NCBI RefSeq assembly: GCF_031453615.1
Contig: NZ_JAVIZT010000001.1
Coordinates: 186,001-250,000, forward strand
Length of the DNA: 64,000 nucleotides
Direction of reading: 5' to 3'
Origin: Microbacterium sp. SORGH_AS_0428
Lineage (GTDB): Bacteria > Actinomycetota > Actinomycetes > Actinomycetales > Microbacteriaceae
Shown: piece after piece, positions 9,392 through 18,224 of the stretch
How the letters are laid out: each line of letters starts with the position of its first letter
Position numbering within the stretch: the stretch's first letter is position 1
Notes under the pieces: generated by a model
Told to the model about the DNA's origin: nothing
The model's database searches: none
Seen by the model: the letters and a program-made list of their open reading frames with translations, nothing else
Position numbers and translations under genes: made by a program

Positions 9392-9485
9392 TCAAGCCGA
9401 GATCGGCGCCTTCCAGCCGAGGGCGGGCGCGACGTACGTCGCGAACGACTCGACGACGCGGAGATTGAATTCGACGCCGAGCTGG
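9392..9485 (-). pseudogene. 3'-terminal fragment of a luciferase-like monooxygenase gene
   Basis: On the minus strand this stretch reads in the same frame as the end of the intact gene at 9923-10984. It gives about 25 residues that match it with two substitutions, then a different ending (LGWKAPISA) and a TGA at 9392-9394. The upstream part of the gene is missing. It is either a displaced original 3' end or the remnant of a second copy. Confidence 0.7.
9411..9485. repeat. Direct repeat, left copy
   Basis: 75 nt matching 9963-10037 in the same orientation with 3 mismatches. The two copies flank the NTF2-like gene. Confidence 0.85.
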
Positions 9486-9538
9486 TTGGGGGCATGCCTA
9501 TAGGGGTGGGGCCTGGGCATCCTGGATACTATGAGGCC

Positions 9539-9922
9539 ATGGAAGCCGGTGCAGCGCTACGAGGGCTCATGTCTGCGATCGATGAGCACCGTTGGGATGA
9601 TCTTGAGCAGTACCTTCACCCAGAGTTTCTCTGCCATTTGGTACACACAGGCGAGACTTTCTCCCGCACCGAGTGGATTCAGTTCAATGCGGGCTACCCA
9701 GATTTTGACCGATTGAAGGTTGAGGAGCTTGTGGCGGCCCAGGCTGAGGCTGCCTGTCGTTCCCATGTCACCAGTCGAGGGGCCGCAGGAACCGAGCATT
9801 TCGCCTGCGCGAGCTTTGTGCGCATGGCCGACGGTCGGATCCTTCAGCTCACCGAGGTCTGGACTGATGTCGGACAACAAGCTCCTCCGGACACTCGTAC
9901 ATCCGTCGCTGATCCGGCGTAG
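9539..9922 (+). CDS. Nuclear transport factor 2 / SnoaL-like protein
   Basis: A 127-aa cone-fold protein of the NTF2/SnoaL superfamily, a fold used by polyketide cyclases, isomerases and many uncharacterised proteins. The pattern AIDEHRWDDLEQYLHPEF followed later by FACASFVRMADGRILQLTEVWTD is typical. An in-frame ATG at 9494 would add 15 residues that do not look like the family. Base composition differs from the surroundings: 61 of 120 bases at 9601-9720 are G or C, and codon use is less G/C-biased, which suggests transfer. The gene lies between direct repeats derived from the 3' end of the neighbouring monooxygenase gene and abuts its stop codon. No catalytic residues can be assigned. Confidence 0.75.
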   Translation: MEAGAALRGLMSAIDEHRWDDLEQYLHPEFLCHLVHTGETFSRTEWIQFNAGYPDFDRLKVEELVAAQAEAACRSHVTSRGAAGTEHFACASFVRMADGRILQLTEVWTDVGQQAPPDTRTSVADPA

Positions 9923-10984
9923 TCAGATCGCGTATCCCTCGACGGGACCAACCGTGTTCGGCTTCCAGCCGAGGGAGGGCGCGACGTATTTCGCGAACGA
10001 CTCGACGACGCGGAGATTGAATTCGACGCCGAGCTGGCTCGGGATCGTGAGCATCAACGTGTCGGCGGACCGGATGGCCGCATCCTGGAGCAGCTGCTCC
10101 ACGAGAGCATCGGGCTCTGCCGCGTAGGTCTTGCCGAACGTCGAGCGCATGCCGTCGATGATGCCGATCTGATCGCCACCCTGCGAACCACCGAAGTACA
10201 TGGCGTCCTCGGCGGTGGTGATCGGGAAGATGCTGCGGCTGACCGAGACCCGCGGTGTGCCCGCGTGACCGGCCTCGCGCCAGGCCGCGCGGAACGCGTC
10301 GATCTGCTGAGCCTGCAGGAGATCGAAGGGCGTGCCGTCGGCCTCGGTGAGCAGCGTCGATGACATCAGGTTCACGCCGACCCGTCCCGCCCATTCGGCC
10401 GTATCGCGGTTGCCGGCGCCCCACCACACGCGCGAACGGAGGCCGGGGGAGTGCGGTTCGATCGCCTGCATCCCGGTGCCGCCTCCGAAGGGGCTGTTCG
10501 CGTCGCGCTCGGCCAGCGGCTCGCCCTCGATCGCGCGGAGGAACAGCTCGAAGTGGCGACGCGCGATGTCGGCGCCCCGGGGGTCTTCGGATCCTGTGTA
10601 GCCGAAGGTCTCGTAACCGCGCACCACCGACTCGGGTGAACCGCGGCTGACGCCCAGTGCGAGTCGGCCGTCGCTCATCAGGTCCACCGCCGCGGCCTCC
10701 TCGGCAAGGTAGAGGGGGTTCTCGTAGCGCATGTCGATCACGCCGGTGCCCATCTCGATGCGCGAGGTGCGCGCGGCGATCGCCGCGAGAAGCGGCATAG
10801 GCGAGGCCTGCTGACGCGCGAAGTGGTGAACCCGGAAGTAGACGCCGTCGACGCCGAGCTCGTCCATGCCCACCGCGAGCTCGATCGCCTGCAGCATCGA
10901 GTCGCGCGCGGTGAGGATGCGGCCGCCGCCGAGAGGGCCGTAGTGCCCGAAGGACAGTGTTCCGAAGCGTTCCATACCCTTCAC
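9923..10984 (-). CDS. LLM class flavin-dependent oxidoreductase
   Basis: A 353-aa TIM-barrel monooxygenase of the bacterial luciferase-like family, using reduced FMN or F420. Visible family segments are LAVGMDELGVDGVYFRVHHF (strand 2), TSRIEMGTGVIDMRYENP, GRLALGVSRGSPESVVRGYE (cofactor phosphate loop) and RVWWGAGNRDTAEWAGRVG. The GTG start gives MKGMERFG; an ATG three codons later is possible. The final residues (KPNTVGPVEGYAI) differ from those of the fragment at 9392-9485, so the present 3' end may have been replaced when the NTF2-like gene arrived. Substrate unknown. Confidence 0.85.
   Translation of the reverse strand: MKGMERFGTLSFGHYGPLGGGRILTARDSMLQAIELAVGMDELGVDGVYFRVHHFARQQASPMPLLAAIAARTSRIEMGTGVIDMRYENPLYLAEEAAAVDLMSDGRLALGVSRGSPESVVRGYETFGYTGSEDPRGADIARRHFELFLRAIEGEPLAERDANSPFGGGTGMQAIEPHSPGLRSRVWWGAGNRDTAEWAGRVGVNLMSSTLLTEADGTPFDLLQAQQIDAFRAAWREAGHAGTPRVSVSRSIFPITTAEDAMYFGGSQGGDQIGIIDGMRSTFGKTYAAEPDALVEQLLQDAAIRSADTLMLTIPSQLGVEFNLRVVESFAKYVAPSLGWKPNTVGPVEGYAI
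9963..10037. repeat. Direct repeat, right copy (inside the monooxygenase gene)
   Basis: Partner of 9411-9485, offset 552 nt, a whole number of codons. It encodes residues of the intact C-terminal region. Confidence 0.85.
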
Positions 10985-11061
10985 AACGATACGGAACGAG
11001 AAAGCATTCCGATGAATCGATCTCTTTCTGCTCGGCGGCCCTCATCCCGCGGCGTCGTGCG

Positions 11062-11067
11062 TAGCAT
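11062..11067 (+). promoter_or_regulatory. -10 hexamer of the BFN nuclease gene
   Basis: TAGCAT about 28 nt before the ATG at 11096, which leaves room for the GGGAGG ribosome-binding site at 11086-11091. Confidence 0.35.
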
Positions 11068-11095
11068 GGCAGCACATCGACGACCGGGAGGTGCC

Positions 11096-11602
11096 ATGGT
11101 TCGCGTCCGCATCCTGGGAGTGGCGCTGGACCCGGCGCAGGAGCACGTGATCCTGCTGAAGCCTGTCGTGGAGCCGTGGGACAGGATCCTCCCGGTGTGG
11201 ATCGGCGCCCAGGAGGCGACGGCGATCCTCGTGGCCGTGCAGGGCGGGGCGTCACCGCGCCCGCTGGCCCACGAGCTGATGCTCTCGATCGTCGATGAGC
11301 TGTCGGCACGCGTCGAGCGGGTCGAGGTGACGCGCATCGACGACGGCACCTTGTACGCCGCTGTCACCCTCGACACCCCGCTGGGCGCTCGCGTCGTGGA
11401 CGCGCGACCCTCGGATGCGATCGCGTTGGCCTCCCGTGCCGCCGCTCCGATCTTCGTCGCGGATGACGTGCTCGCGGTGGCGGGCATTCCCGACACCGTC
11501 TCGGAACAGCCGGATGCGGCTTCGGCCCAGGACGAGGAGGCGCGCATCGCGGAGTTCCGCAGCTTCCTCGACGAGGTCGAGCCGGAGGATTTCGAGGGCT
11601 GA
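11096..11602 (+). CDS. Bifunctional nuclease (BFN/DUF151) family protein
   Basis: A 168-aa protein of the DUF151/BFN family, whose plant and bacterial members show DNase and RNase activity. The core is VVLLKP-like HVILLKPVVEP, LPVWIGAQEATAIL and ARPSDAIALASRAAAPIFV, ending in an acidic tail (about residues 140-168). The start ATG at 11096 has GGGAGG 4 nt upstream and gives the usual family length. It precedes the ACT-domain gene by 22 nt on the same strand, though that gene has its own -10. The in vivo role in actinobacteria is not established. Confidence 0.85.
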   Translation: MVRVRILGVALDPAQEHVILLKPVVEPWDRILPVWIGAQEATAILVAVQGGASPRPLAHELMLSIVDELSARVERVEVTRIDDGTLYAAVTLDTPLGARVVDARPSDAIALASRAAAPIFVADDVLAVAGIPDTVSEQPDAASAQDEEARIAEFRSFLDEVEPEDFEG

Positions 11603-11612
11603 GCGAGGTGGC

Positions 11613-11618
11613 TACGCT
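11613..11618 (+). promoter_or_regulatory. -10 hexamer of the ACT-domain gene
   Basis: TACGCT, 6 nt before ATG 11625; predicts a leaderless transcript. Confidence 0.45.
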
Positions 11619-11624
11619 GGCGCC

Positions 11625-12137
11625 ATGACCACCCTTGTTCTCACCGTCGTCGGCGTCGATCGCGCGGGCATCGTGTCGACGGTCGCCGAAGCCATCAGCG
11701 CGCACGGCGGCAACTGGGAGAACAGCGAACTCGCGGAACTGTCCGGCATCTTCGCCGGCGTCATCCAGGTCGAGGTCGCTCCATCCCGCGCCGACGAGCT
11801 GCGAGACGCGCTGAGCGTGCTCGAGCCGCTGGCGAGCATCGTGGTCGTCACTCCCGGACGACCCCTGGTGTCGAGGAGCGAACTCGCCATCCGCGTCATG
11901 GGCAATGACCGTGTCGGAATCGTGCGAGAGGTGACCAGTGCGCTCGGCAGGCGTGGCGCCAACGTCGTCCGGATGACGACGCAGACGCAGGACGCGGCGA
12001 TGTCGGGCGGCCGGCTCTTCCAGGCGGATATCGTGGCCGCGGTCCCCGCGGAGACTCCGGTGGCACAGATCGTGGCGACTCTCGAATCGATCGCCGCGGA
12101 CATCCAGGTCGAGGCGAGTGTGATCCAGACCGGATGA
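11625..12137 (+). CDS. Double ACT-domain protein (glycine cleavage regulator GcvR-like)
   Basis: A 170-aa protein made of two ACT domains, small-molecule (usually amino acid) binding modules. The first begins LTVVGVDRAGIVSTVAEAI and the second LAIRVMGNDRVGIVREVTSALG (about residues 86-107). The arrangement matches the GcvR-like regulators, which sense glycine in enterobacteria. No DNA-binding or enzymatic domain is present, so it probably acts through a partner. The ligand in this organism is not known and no glycine-cleavage genes are nearby. Confidence 0.8.
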   Translation: MTTLVLTVVGVDRAGIVSTVAEAISAHGGNWENSELAELSGIFAGVIQVEVAPSRADELRDALSVLEPLASIVVVTPGRPLVSRSELAIRVMGNDRVGIVREVTSALGRRGANVVRMTTQTQDAAMSGGRLFQADIVAAVPAETPVAQIVATLESIAADIQVEASVIQTG

Positions 12138-12143
12138 CAGCGC

Positions 12144-12641
12144 TCAGTCGTTCTGAAGCGCTTCGGACGACTCGTCGGGAGCGCGCTCACCGGATGTCGG
12201 CTGCTCCGGCGCCTCGACGGGCGGATCGGGGGTCGGGGTCGTCGTCGGTTCGGGCGACGGCGTCGGCTCGGTCGTCGGCGACGGGGTGGGTTCCGGGGTC
12301 GGAGCGGGGCTGACCGGCGGTGCGGGAACGGGGGCAGGCGCCGGGGCGGGTTGCGGAACCCGTCCGACACTCGGTGGCGTGACGCGCTCACGGCGGGAGG
12401 GCGGCGGGAGGGTGTCGTCGCCTGCCGGAGGTTCCGCGATCGGGGTCGGCTCCGTACCGATCGCCGCCTCCAGGGATGCCGGAGCGCTCAACGCGATCGG
12501 GGGGAGCGCGCGATCCGTGCTCGCTGCGCGGGGCGAGGACTCGGCGTCAGCGCCGGTGAGAGCGAACGCGCTCAGACACGAGAGCACGAGCGCACCTGCC
12601 GACGCGACCATCGCGGTCACGAGCGGTCGGGGCGCGGGCAT
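12144..12641 (-). CDS. Secreted or anchored Pro/Thr-rich hypothetical protein
   Basis: A 165-aa protein of unknown function. Residues 1-33 form a signal peptide or anchor (RPLVTAMVASAGALVLSCLS, then a small-residue cleavage region). The rest has no recognisable fold; about residues 95-145 are almost entirely Pro, Ala, Thr, Glu and Ser in short repeats such as PAPAPAPVP and PTPSPTTEPTPSPEP, resembling a wall-spanning stalk. The C terminus is acidic. GAAGG lies before the ATG on the minus strand. It is convergent with the ACT gene, 6 nt apart. Low complexity makes homology calls unreliable. Confidence 0.6.
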   Translation of the reverse strand: MPAPRPLVTAMVASAGALVLSCLSAFALTGADAESSPRAASTDRALPPIALSAPASLEAAIGTEPTPIAEPPAGDDTLPPPSRRERVTPPSVGRVPQPAPAPAPVPAPPVSPAPTPEPTPSPTTEPTPSPEPTTTPTPDPPVEAPEQPTSGERAPDESSEALQND

Positions 12642-12749
12642 AGAGGACTTCCTTCGGTAGATCTACCGGCGTTCGGGGTCCCTCCATCATTCTCCGGACG
12701 CCCCGAGACGTCAACGCGTGCGGGACCGAGGGCGAGCGAAGCGATCGTC

Positions 12750-13733
<984 letters not shown>

Positions 13734-13740
13734 CACGAGC

Positions 13741-13777
13741 GAGAGGGGGTGGGCATCATCGATGTCCACCCCCTCTC
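13741..13777. terminator. Bidirectional hairpin terminator
   Basis: Arms 13741-13756 and 13762-13777 can form about 16 bp (one G-U) with a short loop, between the convergent aldo/keto reductase and msrA genes. No long U-tract, as is common in actinobacteria. Confidence 0.7.
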
Positions 13778-13832
13778 TGCGGCGAGGGCATGAGCGGATG
13801 CGGCGGGCGCGTGCTCGCCGCATCCGACGGCG

Positions 13833-14384
13833 TCAGGCCGGTGTCGCGGCGCTCTCGCGGCGCGGGAGCACCCAACCGCGGCGCGGGAAGTGGCAGGTGT
13901 AGCCGTTCGGGATGCGCTGGAGGTAGTCCTGGTGCTCGGGCTCCGCCTCCCAGAACGGGCCCGCCGACTCGATCGTCGTCACGGCCTTTCCCGGCCAGAG
14001 GCCGGAGGCGTCCACATCCGCGATGGTGTCGCGGGCCGTCTGCTCCTGCTGCTCGCTGAGCGGGAAGATGGCGGATCGGTAGCTCGTTCCGATGTCGTTG
14101 CCCTGGCGGTTCAGGGTCGACGGGTCGTGGATCTGGAAGAAGAACGCGAGGATGTCGCGATAGGTCGTCTTGGTGGGGTCGAAGACGATCTCGACGGCCT
14201 CCGCGTGGCCGGGATGGTTGCGGTAGGTCGCGTGGTCGTTCTGCCCGCCGGTGTAGCCCACGCGCGTGTCGAGGACGCCGGGCTGACGGCGGATGAGGTC
14301 CTCCATGCCCCAGAAGCACCCGCCCGCGAGCACGGCGGTCTCGGTGCCGGGGATCTGCGTGATGGTTCCGTTGTCGGTGGTCAT
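13833..14384 (-). CDS. msrA: Peptide-methionine (S)-S-oxide reductase MsrA
   Basis: A 183-aa cytosolic repair enzyme that reduces methionine-(S)-sulfoxide in proteins and free methionine. The nucleophilic cysteine lies in [10 protein letters not shown] (about residue 25), followed by [20 protein letters not shown], which is diagnostic of MsrA. The upstream frame is open, but the ATG at 14384 is preceded by AAGGAG at ideal spacing. C-terminal recycling cysteines are not obvious apart from a Cys in NGYTCHF, so resolution may use mycothiol or mycoredoxin (inference). No msrB is adjacent. Confidence 0.93.
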   Translation of the reverse strand: MTTDNGTITQIPGTETAVLAGGCFWGMEDLIRRQPGVLDTRVGYTGGQNDHATYRNHPGHAEAVEIVFDPTKTTYRDILAFFFQIHDPSTLNRQGNDIGTSYRSAIFPLSEQQEQTARDTIADVDASGLWPGKAVTTIESAGPFWEAEPEHQDYLQRIPNGYTCHFPRRGWVLPRRESAATPA

Positions 14385-14528
14385 GCTGACTGCTCCTTGT
14401 CGGACGGATCGTCGCCGCGTGGTGGCTTTCACGAGTGTAGATCCGCCGGTCTGCGATGCGGCCGGTCGGCGGCATCGTCGGATACAACAACGCTCGCCGC
14501 GGTTTTGGTCCCGCCCCCGGCGATCGCG

Positions 14529-16016
14529 TCAGCGGCGGCGTGGGCGCAGCAGCCGTCCCCGCGCGCGGGTGGGGGTGATGGGGATGGGGCGCGTGACGAT
14601 CGCATCCACGACCATGGAGCCGCTGGTGGGACCGACCACCGGGATGGGCGTCGTCTCGGGGGAGACGTGGTCCACGCGGGAGATGGGATCGCGGGCGAGG
14701 CGGCGGTGGGCGCGTACGTACGCGGGGACGAGGACGGCCACGGCGCCGAGCCACGCGAGCGGGTTGCTGAAGGCGACGCCGGCGAACCCGAATGCGGCGC
14801 CGAGCGCGATCGCAGCGCCCACCCGCATCACGAGCTCGATCACGCCCGTGACGGTAGGGATCACGGTGTGACTCAAGCCCTGCAGCGCGCCGCGAAGGAC
14901 GAAGAGGATCCCGAGGAAGCTGTAGCTCGCGCCGTTGATCACGAGGTTGAGCGCGGCGAGATCGACGACCTGCGGTGCGGTGTCCCCGACGAACAGGCGC
15001 ACGATGGGTGCGCCGAACGCGATGAGCAGACCGCCCAGTGCGAGGGCTCCGGCGATGGCGAGCCAGGATGCCTGGCGCACGCCGGCGCGGATGCGGTCGG
15101 GACGCCCGCCGCCGAAGTTCTGCGCGACGAACATGGACACGGCCAGGCCGAGGGACTGAAGAAGTGCGACGGCGAGTCCGTCGACGCGCGCCGCGGCGGT
15201 GTACGCGGCGACCGCATCCGCGCCCAGCTCGTTCAGACGCACCTGTACCGCCAGCGTGCCGATGGCGATGATCGAGGCCTGGAATCCCATGGGCAGCCCG
15301 AGACGCAGGTGCAGGGTCAGGTCGGCGCGGGTGATCCGCCAATCGGCCCGAGTCAGATGCAGGATGGGGACGCGCCGACGTACGTACGCCAGGCAGAGCA
15401 GGACCGACACGGCCTGCGAGACGACGGTGGCGATCGCTGCCCCCGCGACGCCCCAGTCGAGAGGGCCCACCATGAGCACGACGAGCCCGGCGTTCAGGAG
15501 GCAGGCGACCGTGAGGAAGACGAGCGGGGTGCGTGCGTCGCCGATGGCGCGGATGGTGGCCGCGAGGTAGTTGAAGAACATCGTCGCCGCAGCCCCCAGG
15601 AAGCTGACCTGCGCGAAGACGGTCGCGTTGTCGAGGAGCTCCGGGGGAGTCTGCAGCATATGGAGCAGGGGGCGCGACACGAGAGGCGCGCCGACGGTGA
15701 GGACGGCGCTGGTCGCGGCCGTCAGCAGCGTGCCTGTGGCGACAGAACGCCGGACCGCGGCCGCATCGCCCGCTCCGAACGCCTGCGCCGTCGGGATCGC
15801 GAAGCCGGAGGTCAGTCCCCAGGCGAATCCGATGAGCAGGAACAGCAGGCTGCCCGTCGCGCCGACGGCGGCGAGTGCGTCCACGCCCAGCTCGCGTCCC
15901 ACCACGATCGCGTCGACCACCTGGTACAGCTGCTGCACCACGTTGCCGATGAGCAGGGGAACGGAGAAGAGAAGGATGACGCGCCAGGGGCTGCCCGTGG
16001 TCAGTGAGGTGGACAT
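14529..16016 (-). CDS. MATE family multidrug/Na+ antiporter
   Basis: A 495-aa inner-membrane exporter with about 12 hydrophobic helices in two six-helix halves, as in NorM/DinF. N-half markers are LLIGNVVQQLYQVVDAIVVG (about residues 24-43) and FAWGLTSGFAIPTAQAFGAG; the C half repeats the pattern with GAATMFFNYLAA and VDGLAVALLQSLGLAVSMF. The tail after about 455 is Arg/Pro-rich and cytoplasmic. The ATG at 16016 is chosen over longer frames because the homologous part starts there. The 5' leader holds a palindrome and a stem-loop (separate entries). Substrate unknown. Confidence 0.9.
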   Translation of the reverse strand: MSTSLTTGSPWRVILLFSVPLLIGNVVQQLYQVVDAIVVGRELGVDALAAVGATGSLLFLLIGFAWGLTSGFAIPTAQAFGAGDAAAVRRSVATGTLLTAATSAVLTVGAPLVSRPLLHMLQTPPELLDNATVFAQVSFLGAAATMFFNYLAATIRAIGDARTPLVFLTVACLLNAGLVVLMVGPLDWGVAGAAIATVVSQAVSVLLCLAYVRRRVPILHLTRADWRITRADLTLHLRLGLPMGFQASIIAIGTLAVQVRLNELGADAVAAYTAAARVDGLAVALLQSLGLAVSMFVAQNFGGGRPDRIRAGVRQASWLAIAGALALGGLLIAFGAPIVRLFVGDTAPQVVDLAALNLVINGASYSFLGILFVLRGALQGLSHTVIPTVTGVIELVMRVGAAIALGAAFGFAGVAFSNPLAWLGAVAVLVPAYVRAHRRLARDPISRVDHVSPETTPIPVVGPTSGSMVVDAIVTRPIPITPTRARGRLLRPRRR

Positions 16017-16041
16017 GCGAAAGCTCTCGAGGTCGTGCGGG

Positions 16042-16070
16042 AGGGATGCGGCTCGACGAACCGCATCCCT
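16042..16070 (-). promoter_or_regulatory. Stem-loop in the MATE exporter leader
   Basis: Perfect 10-bp arms 16042-16051 and 16061-16070 around a 9-nt loop, located between the likely promoter and the start of the exporter. It could act as an attenuator or stability element. Confidence 0.4.
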
Positions 16071-16077
16071 CAGAGTA

Positions 16078-16091
16078 TCGAATCGATTCGA
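16078..16091. promoter_or_regulatory. Perfect palindrome, candidate operator for the MATE gene
   Basis: TCGAATCGATTCGA is a perfect 14-nt palindrome. On the minus strand it sits directly before a GATACT -10-like hexamer, the usual position for a repressor site. Confidence 0.45.
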
Positions 16092-16174
16092 GGATACGCC
16101 AGCGCACTGCGTCCCCCGGATGCGGGAGCACTGCGCGTCCAAGGGGGATCGGCCCCGTCGCACGGTGGGTGCTC

Positions 16175-16180
16175 TAGCGT
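16175..16180 (+). promoter_or_regulatory. -10 hexamer of the PEP-mutase-like gene
   Basis: TAGCGT, 6 nt before ATG 16187. Confidence 0.45.
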
Positions 16181-16186
16181 GAGGGC

Positions 16187-16978
16187 ATGACCACCGATAC
16201 TTCGTCGACCATTGCCGAGCGTGCGACGCGGCTGCGCGAGCTGCACGCCGCACCGGAGATCCTGCGTGTCGTGAACGTGTGGGACGTCGTTTCGGCCAGG
16301 GCGGTGCTCGCCCTGCCCGAGACGCGCGCCATCGCGACGGCCGGCCATTCGATCGCGGCCAGTTTCGGCTATGACGACGGCGCGATCCCGCTGGAGACGA
16401 CGCTCGACATGGTCGCGCGGATCGTTCGGGCGGCCGGAGACGTGCCCGTGACCGCAGATCTCGACGACGGTTACGAGGATCCCGCAGACAGCGTCCGTCG
16501 CGCCATCGGCGTGGGTGTGGTCGGGGCGAACGTCGAGGACAGGCTGCGACCGCTCGACGAGGCGGTCGCGCGTGTCGCTGCCATCACGGCGGCGGCGGAT
16601 GCGGAAGGCGTGCCGTTCGCCCTCAACGCCCGCACCGATGCGTTCGTCCGGGCCGGCGGGCGCCCCGTCGAGGAGTCCATCGCCGACGCGGTCGAGCGGG
16701 GCCGCGCCTATCTCGACGCCGGCGCCGATGTGGTCTTCGTCCCCGGCATCCTGGACGCCGCCGTCGCCCGCCGCCTCGTCGAAGGCATCGGCGAGCGAAA
16801 GGTGAGCGTCATCGGGCTTCCGGGTGCGCTGACCGCGGCCGAGTACGAGGCGCTCGGCGTCGCACGTATCTCCTACGGACCCACCACCCAGCGCGTCGCG
16901 CTCACCGCGCTCCAGGACGTCGCCAAGGAGCTCTACGCCGACGGGAGCATCCCGGCCTCGACTCGCGCGCTGAACTGA
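16187..16978 (+). CDS. Isocitrate lyase/PEP mutase family protein
   Basis: A 263-aa TIM barrel of the ICL/PEPM superfamily, enzymes that make or break C-C or P-C bonds of 2-oxo acids with Mg2+. Visible: ATAGHSIAASFGYDDG near residue 50, the Mg-binding VTADLDDGYED (about 87-97), GVVGANVEDR (about 109-118) and ALNARTDAFV. The usual lyase KKCGH loop is absent, which separates it from isocitrate and methylisocitrate lyase. Related stand-alone proteins are often of unknown or oxaloacetate-hydrolase type, so I give no reaction. It is divergent from the MATE gene. Confidence 0.85.
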   Translation: MTTDTSSTIAERATRLRELHAAPEILRVVNVWDVVSARAVLALPETRAIATAGHSIAASFGYDDGAIPLETTLDMVARIVRAAGDVPVTADLDDGYEDPADSVRRAIGVGVVGANVEDRLRPLDEAVARVAAITAAADAEGVPFALNARTDAFVRAGGRPVEESIADAVERGRAYLDAGADVVFVPGILDAAVARRLVEGIGERKVSVIGLPGALTAAEYEALGVARISYGPTTQRVALTALQDVAKELYADGSIPASTRALN

Positions 16979-16998
16979 GCGGCGCGCCGGCCAGCGTC

Positions 16999-17697
16999 AT
17001 GAGCGGTGTGAACGAGGCGCGCGGCGCGCGGGCCGGTCTGGCCGCGCTCGCGCGCGAGGCGGACGGCTTCCGGGTGGCGGGGCTCCCCGCGCCGGCAGTG
17101 ACCGACCGCGCGGCGGCCGTGCTCATGCTCTTCGGTGTGCTCGACGCGCTCCCGGCGAACCGCGCCGCAGCGGATGAGGCGGTCTCGGCGGAGCTCGACG
17201 TGCTGCTGCTGTCGCGCGCGGCGACGCTGCGCGCCCATCCCGGTCAGGTCGCGTTTCCGGGAGGCCGTCTCGAAGCGGGCGACGACGGCCCGATCGCGGC
17301 GGCATTGCGCGAGGCGCGGGAGGAGACCGGCCTGGATCCTTCCGGCGTGGAGGTTCTGGGGGTTCTTCCCGCCGTGCCGCTCGCGTTCTCACAGCACGTC
17401 GTCACTCCGGTGCTCGCCTGGTGGCAACGACCCTCGCCGGTGCGCGTGGTGGACGTCGCCGAGTCGGCGGCGGTCTTCCGCGCTCCCGTCGCGGATCTGC
17501 TCGATCCCGCTCGTCGCGGGGTCACGGTCGTCAGGCGCGACGGACGGGAGTGGCGCGGACCTGCGTTCGTCGTGGAGGACGCCGCGGGCGAGTTCCTCGT
17601 CTGGGGCTTCACCGCGCTGCTGCTGGACGCCGTCTTCGATCGACTCGGATGGACAGAGCCGTGGGATCGATCGCGCGAGTTCGCTCTGCCGGTGTGA
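16999..17697 (+). CDS. Nudix hydrolase, CoA pyrophosphatase type
   Basis: A 232-aa Nudix enzyme likely to cleave CoA or its derivatives to phosphopantetheine and ADP. The CoA-specific UPF0035 signature LRAHPGQVAFPGGRLE (about residues 77-92) runs straight into the Nudix box, with catalytic glutamates in REAREETG. The N-terminal 60 residues and the C-terminal segment are ordinary for actinobacterial forms. It starts 20 nt after the PEP-mutase-like gene and is followed 17 nt later by a GNAT gene, so the three may be co-transcribed. Confidence 0.88.
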   Translation: MSGVNEARGARAGLAALAREADGFRVAGLPAPAVTDRAAAVLMLFGVLDALPANRAAADEAVSAELDVLLLSRAATLRAHPGQVAFPGGRLEAGDDGPIAAALREAREETGLDPSGVEVLGVLPAVPLAFSQHVVTPVLAWWQRPSPVRVVDVAESAAVFRAPVADLLDPARRGVTVVRRDGREWRGPAFVVEDAAGEFLVWGFTALLLDAVFDRLGWTEPWDRSREFALPV

Positions 17698-17714
17698 TCC
17701 ACCAGACTCGATGC

Positions 17715-18218
17715 ATGTCGCTGCCTCTGGATCTCCCCGACGGCGCGCAGCTGCGCGCCGCACGCCCCGGTGACGAACCCGGGATCCTCGCTCGCATCCA
17801 CGATCTCGCGCAGTACGAGGACGAGCCGGATGCGGTGGCCAACACCGAGGAGGCGCTCACGGAAGCGCTCTTCGGAGCAGAGCCGCGCGTCTGCGCCCAC
17901 GTCGTGGAGCGTGCCGGCGATATCGTCGGCATTGCGATCTGGTTCGTCACCTACTCCACCTGGACGGGACGTCACGGGATCTGGTTGGAAGACCTCTTCG
18001 TGGCCGACTCGGAGCGCGGGCGCGGCTTCGGCCGGGCGCTGATCGGATCGTTGGCGTCGCTGTGCGTGGAGCGCGGCTACACGCGCCTGGAGTGGACGGT
18101 GCTGGACTGGAACGAGCCGGCGATCGCGTTCTACCGCTCGCTGGATGCGACGCCGATGGACCAGTGGACGACGCAGCGCCTCACGGGAGAAGCGCTGCGT
18201 CGTCTGGGCGAGGGCTGA
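17715..18218 (+). CDS. GNAT family N-acetyltransferase
   Basis: A 167-aa acetyltransferase similar to diamine or thialysine acetyltransferases (SSAT-like). The strand-loop GIWLEDLFVADSERGRGFGRALI holds the acetyl-CoA phosphate loop (RGRGFGRAL, about residues 106-114). WTVLDWNEPAIAFYRSL near the C terminus carries the conserved Asn and Tyr of the active site. The start at 17715 is the second of two close ATGs and is the one in frame. Polyamine-like substrate is inference from family resemblance only. Confidence 0.86.
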   Translation: MSLPLDLPDGAQLRAARPGDEPGILARIHDLAQYEDEPDAVANTEEALTEALFGAEPRVCAHVVERAGDIVGIAIWFVTYSTWTGRHGIWLEDLFVADSERGRGFGRALIGSLASLCVERGYTRLEWTVLDWNEPAIAFYRSLDATPMDQWTTQRLTGEALRRLGEG

Positions 18219-18224
18219 TGCGCG

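Noticed and set aside
9494..9538. Earlier ATG for the NTF2-like gene
   Set aside because: The added residues lie at the junction of the duplicated segment and do not resemble the family; kept as an alternative only.
13890..16007. A 705-codon open frame opposite msrA and the MATE gene
   Set aside because: It is antisense to two clearly conserved genes, is Arg/Asp/Gly-rich and has no recognisable domain; high G+C at third positions creates such frames.
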